A stretch of 64,000 nucleotides of DNA from Pseudomonas fluorescens (GCF_001307275.1 NZ_CP012831.1:1364001-1428000); one strand, 5' to 3'. Positions 10,005 through 17,994 are shown, numbered from the stretch's first letter. The notes: a model not told the origin generated them from the letters alone. Made by a program: numbers and translations.

Positions 10005-10796
10005 ATGATGCACAAACACTTGATGATGCCCGCCCTGCTCGCTGCCTGCGTAGCCCTGGCCGCTTGCTCCCATGACCCGAACGCGAACCTGGAACAGGCT
10101 CGGACCAACTACAACGGCCTGCAGGCCGACCCGGCGGCGACTAAAGTGGCGGCCCTGGAGACCAAAGACGCGGCAGACTTCCTGGCCAAGGCCGACAAGG
10201 CCTACCTGGACAAGGAAGACGAGGCCAAGGTCGACCAGTTGGCCTACCTGACCAACCAGCGCGTCGAAGTGGCCAAGCAGACCATCGCCCTGCGCAACGC
10301 CGAAGCCGAGCTGAAAAACGCCGGCGACGAACGTGCCCGTGCGCTGCTCGACGCTCGCAATGCGCAGATCAAGCAACTGCAGGACAGCCTGAACGCCAAG
10401 CAGACCGAACGCGGTACGCTGGTGACCTTCGGCGACGTACTGTTTGCTACCAACAAGTCCGACCTGCGCTCCAGCGGCCTGGTCAATGTGAACAAACTGG
10501 CCCAGTTCCTCCAGGAAAACCCGGACCGCAAGGTGATCATCGAGGGCTACACCGACAGCACCGGTTCGGACTCCTACAACCAGTCGCTGTCGGAACGCCG
10601 CGCGGGCTCCGTGCGCACCGAGCTGGTGAAGATGGGCGTCGACCCAGCCCGTATCGTGACCCAGGGTTACGGCAAGGAATTCCCGGTGGCCGACAACACC
10701 AGCGTCTCGGGCCGCGCCATGAACCGTCGCGTGGAAGTGACCATCTCCAACGACAACCAGCCAGTGGCCCCGCGCTCGACCATGAGCGCCAACTGA
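10005..10796 (+). CDS. lptF: OmpA-family outer-membrane lipoprotein, LptF (lipotoxin F) type
   Basis: This is a 263-residue protein. Its signal peptide ends in a lipobox (LAAC) before SHDPN, then a DUF4398-like helical N-terminal region runs to about residue 135. The C-terminal OmpA peptidoglycan-binding domain shows FATNKSDLR, the conserved EGYTDSTGSDSYNQSLSERRA and NRRVEVTI. The ATG at 10005 is chosen because AAGGA lies nine bases upstream and signal-peptide sequence begins there; the longer frame would need a TTG start. It probably links outer membrane to peptidoglycan under envelope stress. The symbol follows the P. aeruginosa PA3692 name and is unrelated to the LPS-transport LptF. Confidence 0.8.
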   Translation: MMHKHLMMPALLAACVALAACSHDPNANLEQARTNYNGLQADPAATKVAALETKDAADFLAKADKAYLDKEDEAKVDQLAYLTNQRVEVAKQTIALRNAEAELKNAGDERARALLDARNAQIKQLQDSLNAKQTERGTLVTFGDVLFATNKSDLRSSGLVNVNKLAQFLQENPDRKVIIEGYTDSTGSDSYNQSLSERRAGSVRTELVKMGVDPARIVTQGYGKEFPVADNTSVSGRAMNRRVEVTISNDNQPVAPRSTMSAN

Positions 10797-10811
10797 TCGG
10801 CTGAATGCAAC

Positions 10812-10850
10812 AAAAAAGCCCCGCCTGACTTCAATCAGGCGGGGCTTTTT
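10812..10850 (+). terminator. Rho-independent terminator after lptF
   Basis: A 12-bp stem AGCCCCGCCTGA/TCAGGCGGGGCT with a six-base loop is followed by TTTTT. It is flanked by A-runs and so can act from both sides. It separates the lipoprotein operon from the IS element. Confidence 0.93.
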
Positions 10851-10884
10851 AATGAGTTGAGCCGGTCGTATCCCCCTGTGGGAG

Positions 10885-10911
10885 ATTCTATGGTTGAGGG
10901 GAAGCCCTCAA
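10885..10911 (-). promoter_or_regulatory. Right end of the IS with a possible outward/junction promoter
   Basis: Read leftward, TTGAGG (10911-10906, overlapping the transposase stop) and TAGAAT (10890-10885) form a -35/-10-like pair with a short 15-nt spacer, next to the CT core. In a circular excised form it would point into the left end and the guide RNA. Evidence is weak because of the spacer. Confidence 0.3.
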
Positions 10912-11855
10912 GCCGCTTTGGGTTGGTATTCGCTTTGCTCTTTCAGCAGAGCGAATACGATCCGAGCAAGCTTGCGAGCCAGCATTACCAACGCCTGAGT
11001 GGTCGTGAAACCACGAGCTCTTTGCTTTTCATAGAAGCTTCTCCAGGCAGATGTGCGGCTAGCCGACATGGCGGCATTGTGTAACAGCCGACGAACTTCC
11101 GGGTCGCCTCGTTTACTCAAGCTGCGGCGCCCGTCTTTTTGTCCTGATTTCGACACTCGCAAGTCCATCCCCAAGAAGGCAATGAAAGCGTCTGCGTTTC
11201 TGAAATCCCCTCGCTGAAATGCCGTAAGCAAGCGGGCTCCGGTCAGAAAGCCAATGCCCTCAACCTTCAAGCAACGGTTCAGCTGACCCAGCAAACCAGC
11301 ATCCCTCAGATGATCCTTGATCGTTTTCTCGATCAATGTCTCAAGCCTCTGCATGGCTGCAATTTGTTCGGCGAAAGCGGTCTTCAGCAGCGGCTCGTTA
11401 GCCCAGCTTTGTACCAGGGCCACTCGAGCCTGAACCAAGGCTGCGCGACGGCGGAAAAGGCTCAGGAGCTGGCGATACAGCGCAGATGGCGGGGTCCAGG
11501 GGTGAAGCTCATGCCCTTCGTTTTTCAGGTAACGAGCCAGCAGCTTGGCGTCCAGCGCGTCAGTTTTGGCGCGGATTTTTACGCCTTCGCGGTAATGATG
11601 CAGTTCATAACCGCCCACCATGTAGATCTCGCAGCCGGCCTCATAGGCCAGATCAGCGAATTCCAGGTGATAGATATTGGTCGACTCAATGGCTACAGCG
11701 ACGGGCCCCGGCAATGCTTTCAACCACCTTTTGATGGCCGCTTTGTCGTTGGGAATCGCTGTCAGTACATCAAGTTTGGCGTGATAGATCACCAGTTCGT
11801 TCTTGGCGACATCCACGCCCACCATCGGCTTTGTGACAGAAACCGGCATTGCCAC
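10908..11855 (-). CDS. IS110-family transposase (DEDD recombinase)
   Basis: This 315-residue transposase has the IS110 layout. The N-terminal RuvC-like DEDD domain has candidate acidic residues D15 (VGVDVAK), E57 (AIEST), D99 and D102 (KTDALDA). A helical linker follows, and the C-terminal Transposase_20 domain has VEGIGFLTGARLL and a VSKSGQKDGRRSLSKRGDPEVRR block. The Ser of the SGQ motif (about residue 237) is the expected nucleophile by analogy with IS621. The frame is open and intact. The start is GTG at 11855, with GGAG eight bases upstream; an ATG two codons later is possible. The enzyme should act with the guide RNA encoded in its leader. Confidence 0.93.
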   Translation of the reverse strand: MAMPVSVTKPMVGVDVAKNELVIYHAKLDVLTAIPNDKAAIKRWLKALPGPVAVAIESTNIYHLEFADLAYEAGCEIYMVGGYELHHYREGVKIRAKTDALDAKLLARYLKNEGHELHPWTPPSALYRQLLSLFRRRAALVQARVALVQSWANEPLLKTAFAEQIAAMQRLETLIEKTIKDHLRDAGLLGQLNRCLKVEGIGFLTGARLLTAFQRGDFRNADAFIAFLGMDLRVSKSGQKDGRRSLSKRGDPEVRRLLHNAAMSASRTSAWRSFYEKQRARGFTTTQALVMLARKLARIVFALLKEQSEYQPKAA

Positions 11856-11883
11856 TGAAAATTCTCCGGGCTAAGGTTTGAAC

Positions 11884-12048
11884 ACTTGAAGGGTTCACCC
11901 AGAGGCGCAGGCTTGTTCCTATCGTCGGTTTAGGCCAGATGCATTCTTTATCGGCGCTTGGGTGAAAGGAGGAGGGGCGAAATCTCCCACGGTCTGTACT
12001 GCGGCTAACAGTCAGAATCGAGCCTTGTCCCTCCTCCTCCCTTCAAGT
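11884..12048 (-). ncRNA. Predicted bridge RNA (target and donor guide RNA) of the IS110 element
   Basis: Read leftward from 12048, three perfect helices are nested. A 10-bp closing helix pairs ACTTGAAGGG (12048-12039) with CCCTTCAAGT (11893-11884). Loop 1 has a 9-bp stem, GGAGGAGGG (12037-12029) with CCCTCCTCC (11976-11968), and encloses an inner hairpin (12016-11993). On its 5' side is GCTCG (12023-12019), as in the left target half. On its 3' side is GTGGGAG (11990-11984), the complement of the right target half with the CT core. Loop 2 has an 8-bp stem, TTCACCCA (11966-11959) with TGGGTGAA (11901-11894). It holds AGAAT (11947-11943), as at the IS right end, and ACAAG (11916-11912), the complement of the left end with CT. 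Known bridge RNAs have target-binding then donor-binding loops in this order. RNA ends are not known. Confidence 0.85.
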
Positions 12049-12165
12049 CCTACCATACAAGCGAGCTTGCTCGCGATGGCGGCAGGCCAGTCGACATAGG
12101 TGCTGACTGATCCACCGCTATCGCGAGCAAGCTCGCTCCCACAGGGATCACCGACATTCAGGGCA

Positions 12166-12495
12166 TTACGGCTGAAGCTTCTGCGGCGTCTCCTGGCCCA
12201 TGCAGCGCACCGCGCGCTTCTTCTCGTTGATCAGCACACCGGTCAGGCCTTTCTGCTCGGTGTCGAACAACACCAGTACACCGTCGATGCATTGGGCGAC
12301 CTGAGGGGCCGGTTCCAGGGACACTTTGTAGTCCTCTCCCGGCACGGTCTTGAGCATGGTGAACTGGTTGAGCAGCAATGCGTCCTCGGGCTTGGCGAAG
12401 TGCAGGTAGCCGTAGTACCACAGCACAGCAACGGTGCCGAGGATGCTGCAGATACCGGTGATGATCAGGGGGATGGCGTTACGTTCTTCGCTCAT
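12166..12495 (-). CDS. Small membrane-anchored protein of unknown function
   Basis: This 109-residue protein has one N-terminal transmembrane segment (about residues 8-28, IPLIITGICSILGTVAVLWYYGYL). A soluble domain of about 75 residues with two cysteines (QCIDG, VRCMG) follows and probably faces the periplasm. Its ATG overlaps the stop of the lipoprotein hydrolase gene by four bases (ATGA), so the two are translationally coupled. No family recognised. Confidence 0.75.
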   Translation of the reverse strand: MSEERNAIPLIITGICSILGTVAVLWYYGYLHFAKPEDALLLNQFTMLKTVPGEDYKVSLEPAPQVAQCIDGVLVLFDTEQKGLTGVLINEKKRAVRCMGQETPQKLQP

Positions 12496-13397
12496 TGCGG
12501 GTTCTCTGGTGATTCAACGGGGGATTTCGGGTAGTTCGGGACTTCGCCCAGGCGGCGCAGGCCGTCGAAGTGCTGGGGGTCGTCGAGGTAGCGCAGCATC
12601 ACGGTGCGCCAGGTCGGGTCGGCGAATGTCTGCACATGGCCGCCGCGGGTCAATTGCAGGACCCGCGGTGGCGGCGCAGCTTGATACAGGCGGATGCCGT
12701 TGGAAAGAGGCACGATGGGATCGTCCAGGCTGTGGTAGATCAATTTCGGCACGCCATTCAATTGCGCCACGGAACTGATCGCGCTGTCACCGTCCGGCAC
12801 CAGCCACGACAACGGCACCTGGAGCGGCCAGGTCAGCCACGATGTGCTCAGGGCAAACCGCCCGACGTCGCGGTAACTGGCGGGCACGCCATCGAGCACC
12901 AGGGCCTTGAGCTGCCGTTGCCGCTGGGGATGTTCCACCAGGTAATGCACCGCCAGCGCACCGCCCAGGCTCTGGCCGAGCAGCACCAGCGGCTTGCCCT
13001 GAACCTCGGGCGACTGGTCGAGCCATTGGAACGCGGCGTCGATGTCCTGGTAAATCGCCGGCAGGCTCGGCTCGCCTTCGGACACGCCGTACCCCCGGTA
13101 ATCGACCATCAACACCTGGTAACCCTGCTCCGGCAACCACCAGCTCCCGCCCAGGTGCCAGGCCAGGTTGCCGCCGTTGCCGTGCAAATGCAGCACCGTG
13201 CCCTTGACCTCCACGCCTGGCTTGACGGGCAGCCACCAGCCTCGGAGCTTGAGGCCGTCAGCGGTGGTCAGGGTGACGTCGCGGTACTCGAGCTTGGCCC
13301 GCTCGGGGGTAAACGGCAGGCCGTGCTCGGGGTAGAACAGCAGTGAGCTGCAACCGCTCAGGGCCAGCAACAGGCACATGATGCCGAGGGTTCGCAT
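12492..13397 (-). CDS. Alpha/beta-hydrolase lipoprotein
   Basis: This 301-residue protein has a lipobox (LSGC) near residue 16, so it is probably anchored in the envelope. The alpha/beta-hydrolase fold is shown by the oxyanion motif HLHGNGGN, the VDYRGYG strand, the nucleophile elbow GQSLGG, an acid in YHSLDDPIVP and the late His of RGGHVQTF. It matches the family often named after YfhR/FAM108-like hydrolases. Its substrate is unknown. It is coupled to the small membrane protein downstream. Confidence 0.85.
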   Translation of the reverse strand: MRTLGIMCLLLALSGCSSLLFYPEHGLPFTPERAKLEYRDVTLTTADGLKLRGWWLPVKPGVEVKGTVLHLHGNGGNLAWHLGGSWWLPEQGYQVLMVDYRGYGVSEGEPSLPAIYQDIDAAFQWLDQSPEVQGKPLVLLGQSLGGALAVHYLVEHPQRQRQLKALVLDGVPASYRDVGRFALSTSWLTWPLQVPLSWLVPDGDSAISSVAQLNGVPKLIYHSLDDPIVPLSNGIRLYQAAPPPRVLQLTRGGHVQTFADPTWRTVMLRYLDDPQHFDGLRRLGEVPNYPKSPVESPENPQ

Positions 13398-13434
13398 CCG
13401 GTGAAACCTCGCAAGATCAGGGTTGAAACATAAC

Positions 13435-13533
13435 CCCCTTGTGGGAGCGAGCTTGCTCGCGATAGCGGTATGTCAGTCACGGCTGTGTTGACTGTCCTGA
13501 TGCTATCGCGAGCAAGCTCGCTCCCACAGGGGG
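13435..13533. repeat. REP pair, GTGGGAGCGAGCTTGCTCGCGAT type
   Basis: Two inverted REP arms are separated by about 40 nt. Each holds an intact copy of the sequence targeted by the IS110 guide RNA (AGCTCGCTCCCAC). Confidence 0.92.
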
Positions 13534-13545
13534 TAGGTATTGTGT

Positions 13546-14823
13546 TCAAAGGATATTGGAATAATCCGCTTCGATCCGGTCCAGGCTCAGGTGGTTCAGG
13601 AAGTTGGAGAAACACATCCAGGCCGACAGGGCGTTCATGTCGCGGAACTGCTCGGGCAGGTACTTGGGCGGCACCACCAGGCCTTCGTCCACCAACTGGC
13701 GCAACGTGCGCATGTCCTCAAGAGTGGTCTTGCCGCAGAACAGCAGCGGCACCTGCTCCAGCTTGCCTTTGCGCACGGCCAGCTGAATGTAGTTGTAAAC
13801 CATGATGAAGCCCTTGAGGTAGGACAAGTCTTTGGTGAATGGCAGCCCGGTCGGCACCGAGCCACGGAACACCCGGCTGGCGTTACCGTAGCTTTCGGCC
13901 ATTTCAAAACCCTGCTCGCGGAAGAACTCGAAGACCTGCAGGAAATCGGCGCCTTCCTCCACCATGTGAATGGCCCGGGTGCGGTTGGTCAGCTTGCGCA
14001 GGCGACTGGGGTAGGAGGCGAAAGTGATGATTTCCATCAGGATCGCCAGGCCTTCCTGGGTCACCGTGGACGAGGGCGGGCCCTTGGACAGGAAGGTGCA
14101 GATCGGCTGGTTCAGGCCGTTGAGGGTGGTGCCGACGTGCACCAGCCCTTCATGGACCTCCAGCGCCCGCACATCGCGTTCGTTGAACATCGCATCGGTG
14201 CGGATCTTGATGTAGTCCGCGCCCGCCGCCGCGTCGGCCACGATGCCATCGGACTCGAACACCCGGATGGTTTCCTCGGCTTCGCCGAACACCCGGTTGA
14301 GACGGTGTTGCAACAGGCTGACGGCTTCCTTGGCGCTGAGGACTTTCGGCTCGTCCTTGAGGTCGCCACGGCCATCGATGTTGTTCAGGTAATCGGAAAG
14401 CATCAGGCCCAGGTCGGCCAAGGTCGGGTCGCCGGCGTGGAAGGCATCGGAGGCGGCGCCATAGAGCTCCTGGGAGATCAGCCCGAAATCCTCGGTGCCA
14501 CGGGCTTCGAGCATGCGCACCACCATGCGGTATTCCTTGCACATGCGGCGCATGATCTGGCCAACCGGGTTGAACTGCCCCAGTTGTCGGGTAATGTCGC
14601 GCTCGATGTTCTGGAACTCCAGCTTCACCTTGCTGGAATCGAAGGACAGTGGCCGGTTGAGGTAATAGTCGCGATCCACCGCGGGCATTTCCTTGCCCTT
14701 GGCCTTGAGAAATCCTTTACGGATGCTCTCGTCCCACTTCACCGCATCGAGGATGCGAATCGGCGTTTGCGCCAGCACAATGCGATCGGACAAGGTGCGT
14801 ATCGTCTGCTGGTAATCGTCCAC
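13546..14823 (-). CDS. Flavohemoglobin expression-modulating QEGLA-motif protein (DUF1704)
   Basis: This is a 425-residue protein of the DUF1704/QEGLA family. The signature TVTQEGLAILME and the putative metal site EVHEGLVHVG (an H-E-x-x-x-H arrangement) are present, as is a YLKGFIMVYNYIQ segment. The family looks like a metallopeptidase relative, and its name comes from an effect on flavohemoglobin expression. The mechanism is not known. I chose the GTG at 14823 because CAGGAG lies six bases upstream; the longer frame would use TTG inside the intergenic spacer. It follows the 14860 lipoprotein gene and may be cotranscribed with it. Confidence 0.86.
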   Translation of the reverse strand: MDDYQQTIRTLSDRIVLAQTPIRILDAVKWDESIRKGFLKAKGKEMPAVDRDYYLNRPLSFDSSKVKLEFQNIERDITRQLGQFNPVGQIMRRMCKEYRMVVRMLEARGTEDFGLISQELYGAASDAFHAGDPTLADLGLMLSDYLNNIDGRGDLKDEPKVLSAKEAVSLLQHRLNRVFGEAEETIRVFESDGIVADAAAGADYIKIRTDAMFNERDVRALEVHEGLVHVGTTLNGLNQPICTFLSKGPPSSTVTQEGLAILMEIITFASYPSRLRKLTNRTRAIHMVEEGADFLQVFEFFREQGFEMAESYGNASRVFRGSVPTGLPFTKDLSYLKGFIMVYNYIQLAVRKGKLEQVPLLFCGKTTLEDMRTLRQLVDEGLVVPPKYLPEQFRDMNALSAWMCFSNFLNHLSLDRIEADYSNIL

Positions 14824-14859
14824 CCGGAACTCCTGTGAAAAAACGTCCGCTTGTAGCAA

Positions 14860-15414
14860 TTATTGGGATTTGGCCAGTCGCTGGTAACGCACGGCTTCCG
14901 AGAACACATCGGAATTGGCCGGGTCGTCGAGGTAGCTGAAAACCTTGTTCATGTCGCTGTCCACCAACACGCCTTCGCCCTCCTCGCTCTGGTTCGGCTG
15001 GCCGCTGAGGAGCTTCTGGCCGATGGCCTGGTTGATCTGCTCCAGGTCCAGGTTGTAGACCACCAGTTCCTGTTTATCGGTCAATTCGAAACCGGCAATC
15101 AGGAAATGGCCGCCATAGCGGGCCGGCACCTTGGCCGACAGGTACCAGCGGCTGCCGTGACGGGAGACGGTCAGGGGAATGGCTTCGCGCTCATGGGGCC
15201 TGGCCCTGAAGTAGCTGACGGCCTGGTAGTGGTGCTTGCCGACCTGCGTCAGTTCCAGGTTCAACGGTTCACCCCAGGCATTGGTGCTGGTCCAGTGGCC
15301 GAGCAGGCCCGCGGGCGCGGCCTCGCTGTCAGGCAACGGCGCCTTGAACGACACCAGGCAGCCACTGAGCAGCAGCAACGACACGGCCAGTACAACGGCA
15401 CGCCAGGCTTTCAT
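14860..15414 (-). CDS. Conserved lipoprotein of unknown function
   Basis: This 184-residue protein has a signal peptide and lipobox (LSGC) at about residues 16-19. The mature part has a W-containing beta-rich beginning (GLLGHWTSTNAWGEPLNLELTQ) and ends DVFSEAVRYQRLAKS. It has no catalytic motif that I recognise. It lies 36 nt upstream of the QEGLA gene start. An outer-membrane anchored role is an inference from the lipobox only. Confidence 0.78.
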   Translation of the reverse strand: MKAWRAVVLAVSLLLLSGCLVSFKAPLPDSEAAPAGLLGHWTSTNAWGEPLNLELTQVGKHHYQAVSYFRARPHEREAIPLTVSRHGSRWYLSAKVPARYGGHFLIAGFELTDKQELVVYNLDLEQINQAIGQKLLSGQPNQSEEGEGVLVDSDMNKVFSYLDDPANSDVFSEAVRYQRLAKSQ

Positions 15415-15447
15415 TTGAACTCCCTATGGCAGGTGGCGCCTTGCCTT

Positions 15448-15541
15448 TGTGGCGAGGGAGCTTGCTCCCGCTGGGCTGCGCAGCGGCCCCCTTTTTTGGT
15501 GAGCGCTGCGCGCTCAAGCGGGAGCAAGCTCCCTCGCCACA
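15448..15541. repeat. REP pair, GAGGGAGCTTGCTCCC type
   Basis: Inverted arms TGTGGCGAGGGAGCTTGCTC and its complement occupy the gap between the TetR gene and the lipoprotein gene. Confidence 0.9.
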
Positions 15542-15565
15542 AGAGCTGTGGTGAACCCGTCGGGA

Positions 15566-16282
15566 TTACACCGACGCCAGTACCAGGTGCATGTAGCGGG
15601 TCAGGATGCCGAGCATATCTTCATCGGCGACCGGCTCGGCGCCATTGAGCAAGCCCTGATATTCCATCCGTCCGATAATCGCCGTCAACACTTTGGCATC
15701 CTGTTGCGGCTCGCGGGAGCCTAATACCTGGAAAAACTGACACGTGCCGTGCAACAAAATCTGCTGGTGGGAACGCACCAACTCCGCCAGGCGCGGGTTG
15801 AGCAGGGCTTCCTGGCGAAAGGCCTGCTCGGCCATCAGGTATTCACGACGACTGTCCAGCTGATGCCGCACGTAGTCAGCGGTCATCCGGGCAATGTCGT
15901 CCGCCAGTTGCGAGCGCGATTGGGCGCTGCCGTCACCATAGGCGACCATTTCCCGCAGCAGGCCTTCGTTGTTGGCCCACAGCTTGCCCATGAACGCCGC
16001 GCTACGTTCCACGTACTGAGCGAAGGTGTCGGTGAGCAGGTCATCGATGTCCTTGAAATAATACGTGGTGGCCGACAGCGGCACGCCCGCTTCAGCGGCC
16101 ACCGCGCGGTGACGCACCGCACGCACGCCATCGCGCACGACAATGCGCATGGCCGCATCGAGAATCTCCTGGCGACGCTGCTCACTGCCCTGTCGGCTGG
16201 CCTTGCGGCCCTGGTACTGAACACTTTCAGCGACAGCCGTGGCGACGCCCGCTGCACCTTCTGAAGCCATTGCACGATTCAC
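15566..16282 (-). CDS. TetR-family transcriptional regulator
   Basis: This 238-residue regulator has an N-terminal TetR helix-turn-helix (QEILDAAMRIVVRDGVRAVRHRAVAAEAGVPLSATTYYFKDIDDLL, about residues 38-85). A C-terminal ligand-binding helical domain follows, of the TetR_C type with YVRHQLDSRREYLMAEQAF. The first 30 residues are a low-complexity extension, and the ATG at residue 5 or a later start could be used instead. Targets are unknown. In P. aeruginosa a TetR gene occupies the same place beside lysS (recalled synteny). Confidence 0.85.
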   Translation of the reverse strand: MNRAMASEGAAGVATAVAESVQYQGRKASRQGSEQRRQEILDAAMRIVVRDGVRAVRHRAVAAEAGVPLSATTYYFKDIDDLLTDTFAQYVERSAAFMGKLWANNEGLLREMVAYGDGSAQSRSQLADDIARMTADYVRHQLDSRREYLMAEQAFRQEALLNPRLAELVRSHQQILLHGTCQFFQVLGSREPQQDAKVLTAIIGRMEYQGLLNGAEPVADEDMLGILTRYMHLVLASV

Positions 16283-16345
16283 GACAGGTCTTCCTCGCTC
16301 TTTGAAAAACTAACCAATTGATACGTTTGTACCAGACAGGCAATA

Positions 16346-16372
16346 AAAAGCCGCCCTTCCAGGCGGCTTTTT
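16346..16372 (-). terminator. Rho-independent terminator after lysS
   Basis: The stem AAAAGCCGCC/GGCGGCTTTT with a short loop lies 12 nt past the lysS stop, read leftward. A T-run follows. Confidence 0.9.
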
Positions 16373-16383
16373 AGTTGAAGCAC

Positions 16384-17886
16384 TTACGCTTGAGGCCGCA
16401 TGTGCGGGAAGAGAATCACATCCCGGATCGACGGTGAGTTGGTCAACAACATCACCAGGCGATCGATGCCGATGCCTTCGCCGGCGGTCGGCGGCATGCC
16501 GTACTCCAGGGCACGCACGAAGTCGGCATCGTAGTGCATGGCTTCGTCGTCGCCGGCGTCCTTGTCGGCCACCTGGGCCATGAAACGCTCGGCCTGGTCT
16601 TCGGCATCGTTGAGCTCGGAATAGGCGTTGGCGATTTCACGCCCACCGATGAACAGTTCGAAACGGTCGGTCACGCTTGGGTTCTCGTCGTTGCGACGGG
16701 CCAGCGGCGACACTTCGAACGGGTACTGGGTGATGAAGTGCGGCTGTTCCAGCTTGTGCTCGACCAGTTCTTCGAAAATCATCACTTGCAGCTTGCCCAG
16801 GCCTTCGAAGCCAAGCACCTTGGCGCCAGCCTTCTTGGCGATGGCGCGGGCCTTGTCGATGTCCTGCAGGTCGGCGGCGGTGATCTCAGGGTTGTACTTG
16901 AGGATCGAGTCGAACACCGACAGGCGCACGAACGGCTCGCCGAAGTGGAACACCTTGTCGCCGTACGGCACGTCGGTAGTCCCGAGAACAAGCTGCGCCA
17001 GCTCGCGGAACAGTTCTTCGGTCAGGTCCATGTTGTCTTCGTAGTCGGCGTAGGCCTGGTAGAACTCGAGCATGGTGAACTCGGGGTTGTGCCGGGTCGA
17101 AACACCTTCGTTACGGAAGTTGCGGTTGATCTCGAAGACTTTCTCGAAGCCACCGACCACCAGCCGCTTGAGGTACAGCTCCGGCGCGATGCGCAGGAAC
17201 ATTTCCATGTCCAGGGCATTGTGGTGGGTTTCGAACGGCTTGGCCGCCGCACCGCCAGGGATGGTCTGCAGCATCGGCGTCTCGACTTCCAGGAAGTCAC
17301 GCTTCATCAGGAAGCTGCGGATGTGGGCGATGACTTGCGAGCGCACGCGGAACGTCTGGCGCACGTCTTCGTTGACGATCAGGTCGACGTAGCGCTGGCG
17401 ATAGCGCTGCTCGGTGTCGGTCAGGCCGTGGTGCTTGTCCGGGAGCGGGCGCAGGGACTTGGTCAGCAGGCGCACGCTGGTCATCTCGACGTACAGGTCG
17501 CCCTTGCCGGAACGAGCCAGGGTGCCTTCGGCGGCAATGATGTCGCCCAGGTCCCAGGTCTTGACGGCAGCCAGGGTTTCTTCCGACAGGGTCTTGCGGT
17601 TGACGTAGACCTGGATGCGCCCGGTCATGTCCTGGATCACCATGAACGAACCACGATTGAGCATGATACGACCGGCCACCTTGACTGGAATCGCCGCCTC
17701 GGCCAGCTCTTCCTTGGTCTTGTCCGCATACTGCTTCTGCAAGACGTCGCAGTAGGCGTCGCGGCGGAAGTCGTTGGGGAAGGCCTGGCCCTTGGCGCGC
17801 TCGGCAGCAAGCTTTTCCTTGCGCAGGGCGATCAGGGAGTTTTCTTCCTGTTGCAGGGCTTGCGGGTCGAGTTCTAGGTCGCTCAT
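16384..17886 (-). CDS. lysS: Lysyl-tRNA synthetase, class II
   Basis: This 500-residue enzyme charges tRNA-Lys. The N-terminal OB-fold anticodon-binding domain ([26 protein letters not shown]) is followed by class II motif 1 ([21 protein letters not shown]), motif 2 ([18 protein letters not shown]) and motif 3 ([14 protein letters not shown]). Length and motifs are normal. It follows prfB by 108 nt in the conserved prfB-lysS order. Confidence 0.97.
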   Translation of the reverse strand: MSDLELDPQALQQEENSLIALRKEKLAAERAKGQAFPNDFRRDAYCDVLQKQYADKTKEELAEAAIPVKVAGRIMLNRGSFMVIQDMTGRIQVYVNRKTLSEETLAAVKTWDLGDIIAAEGTLARSGKGDLYVEMTSVRLLTKSLRPLPDKHHGLTDTEQRYRQRYVDLIVNEDVRQTFRVRSQVIAHIRSFLMKRDFLEVETPMLQTIPGGAAAKPFETHHNALDMEMFLRIAPELYLKRLVVGGFEKVFEINRNFRNEGVSTRHNPEFTMLEFYQAYADYEDNMDLTEELFRELAQLVLGTTDVPYGDKVFHFGEPFVRLSVFDSILKYNPEITAADLQDIDKARAIAKKAGAKVLGFEGLGKLQVMIFEELVEHKLEQPHFITQYPFEVSPLARRNDENPSVTDRFELFIGGREIANAYSELNDAEDQAERFMAQVADKDAGDDEAMHYDADFVRALEYGMPPTAGEGIGIDRLVMLLTNSPSIRDVILFPHMRPQA

Positions 17887-17994
17887 GTCTTTAAGGATTC
17901 CATCACAGGTTCGTTGCCCCCGGCCCGGGCCGGAGTTTGCGAGCGAGCCGCGCTTCTTGATGGAAGCGTGCCCGCCCGCCGCATGGGTGTCGCG

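Larger units (their letters stand above)
10885..12061 (-). mobile_element. IS110-family insertion sequence, about 1177 bp, inserted in a REP palindrome
   Basis: The ends are set by the split REP. Read in the transposase direction, the target was AGCAAGCTCG-CT-CCCACAGG and both junctions carry the CT: GCTCG-CT-TGTATGG on the left and TAGAAT-CT-CCCACAG on the right. One CT therefore belongs to the element, whose length is 1177 bp with its boundary ambiguous by one or two bases. There is no longer target-site duplication and no terminal inverted repeat, as expected for IS110. The 206-nt non-coding part lies upstream of the transposase, which is the IS110-group arrangement rather than IS1111. Only 23 nt follow the stop codon. 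Confidence 0.93.
10873..12148. repeat. REP pair interrupted by the IS110 element
   Basis: The left REP arm is split. CCCTGTGGGAG ends at 10884 and its continuation CGAGCTTGCTCGCGATGGCGG resumes at 12062. The intact partner arm (CGCTATCGCGAGCAAGCTCG...) ends at 12148. Rejoining the pieces gives a normal inverted REP pair like those at 13435 and 27864. Confidence 0.92.

Noticed and set aside
10885..12061. IS1111-type reading of the element (guide RNA downstream of the transposase)
   Set aside because: Only 23 nt lie downstream of the stop codon, while 206 nt lie upstream and contain all guide matches.
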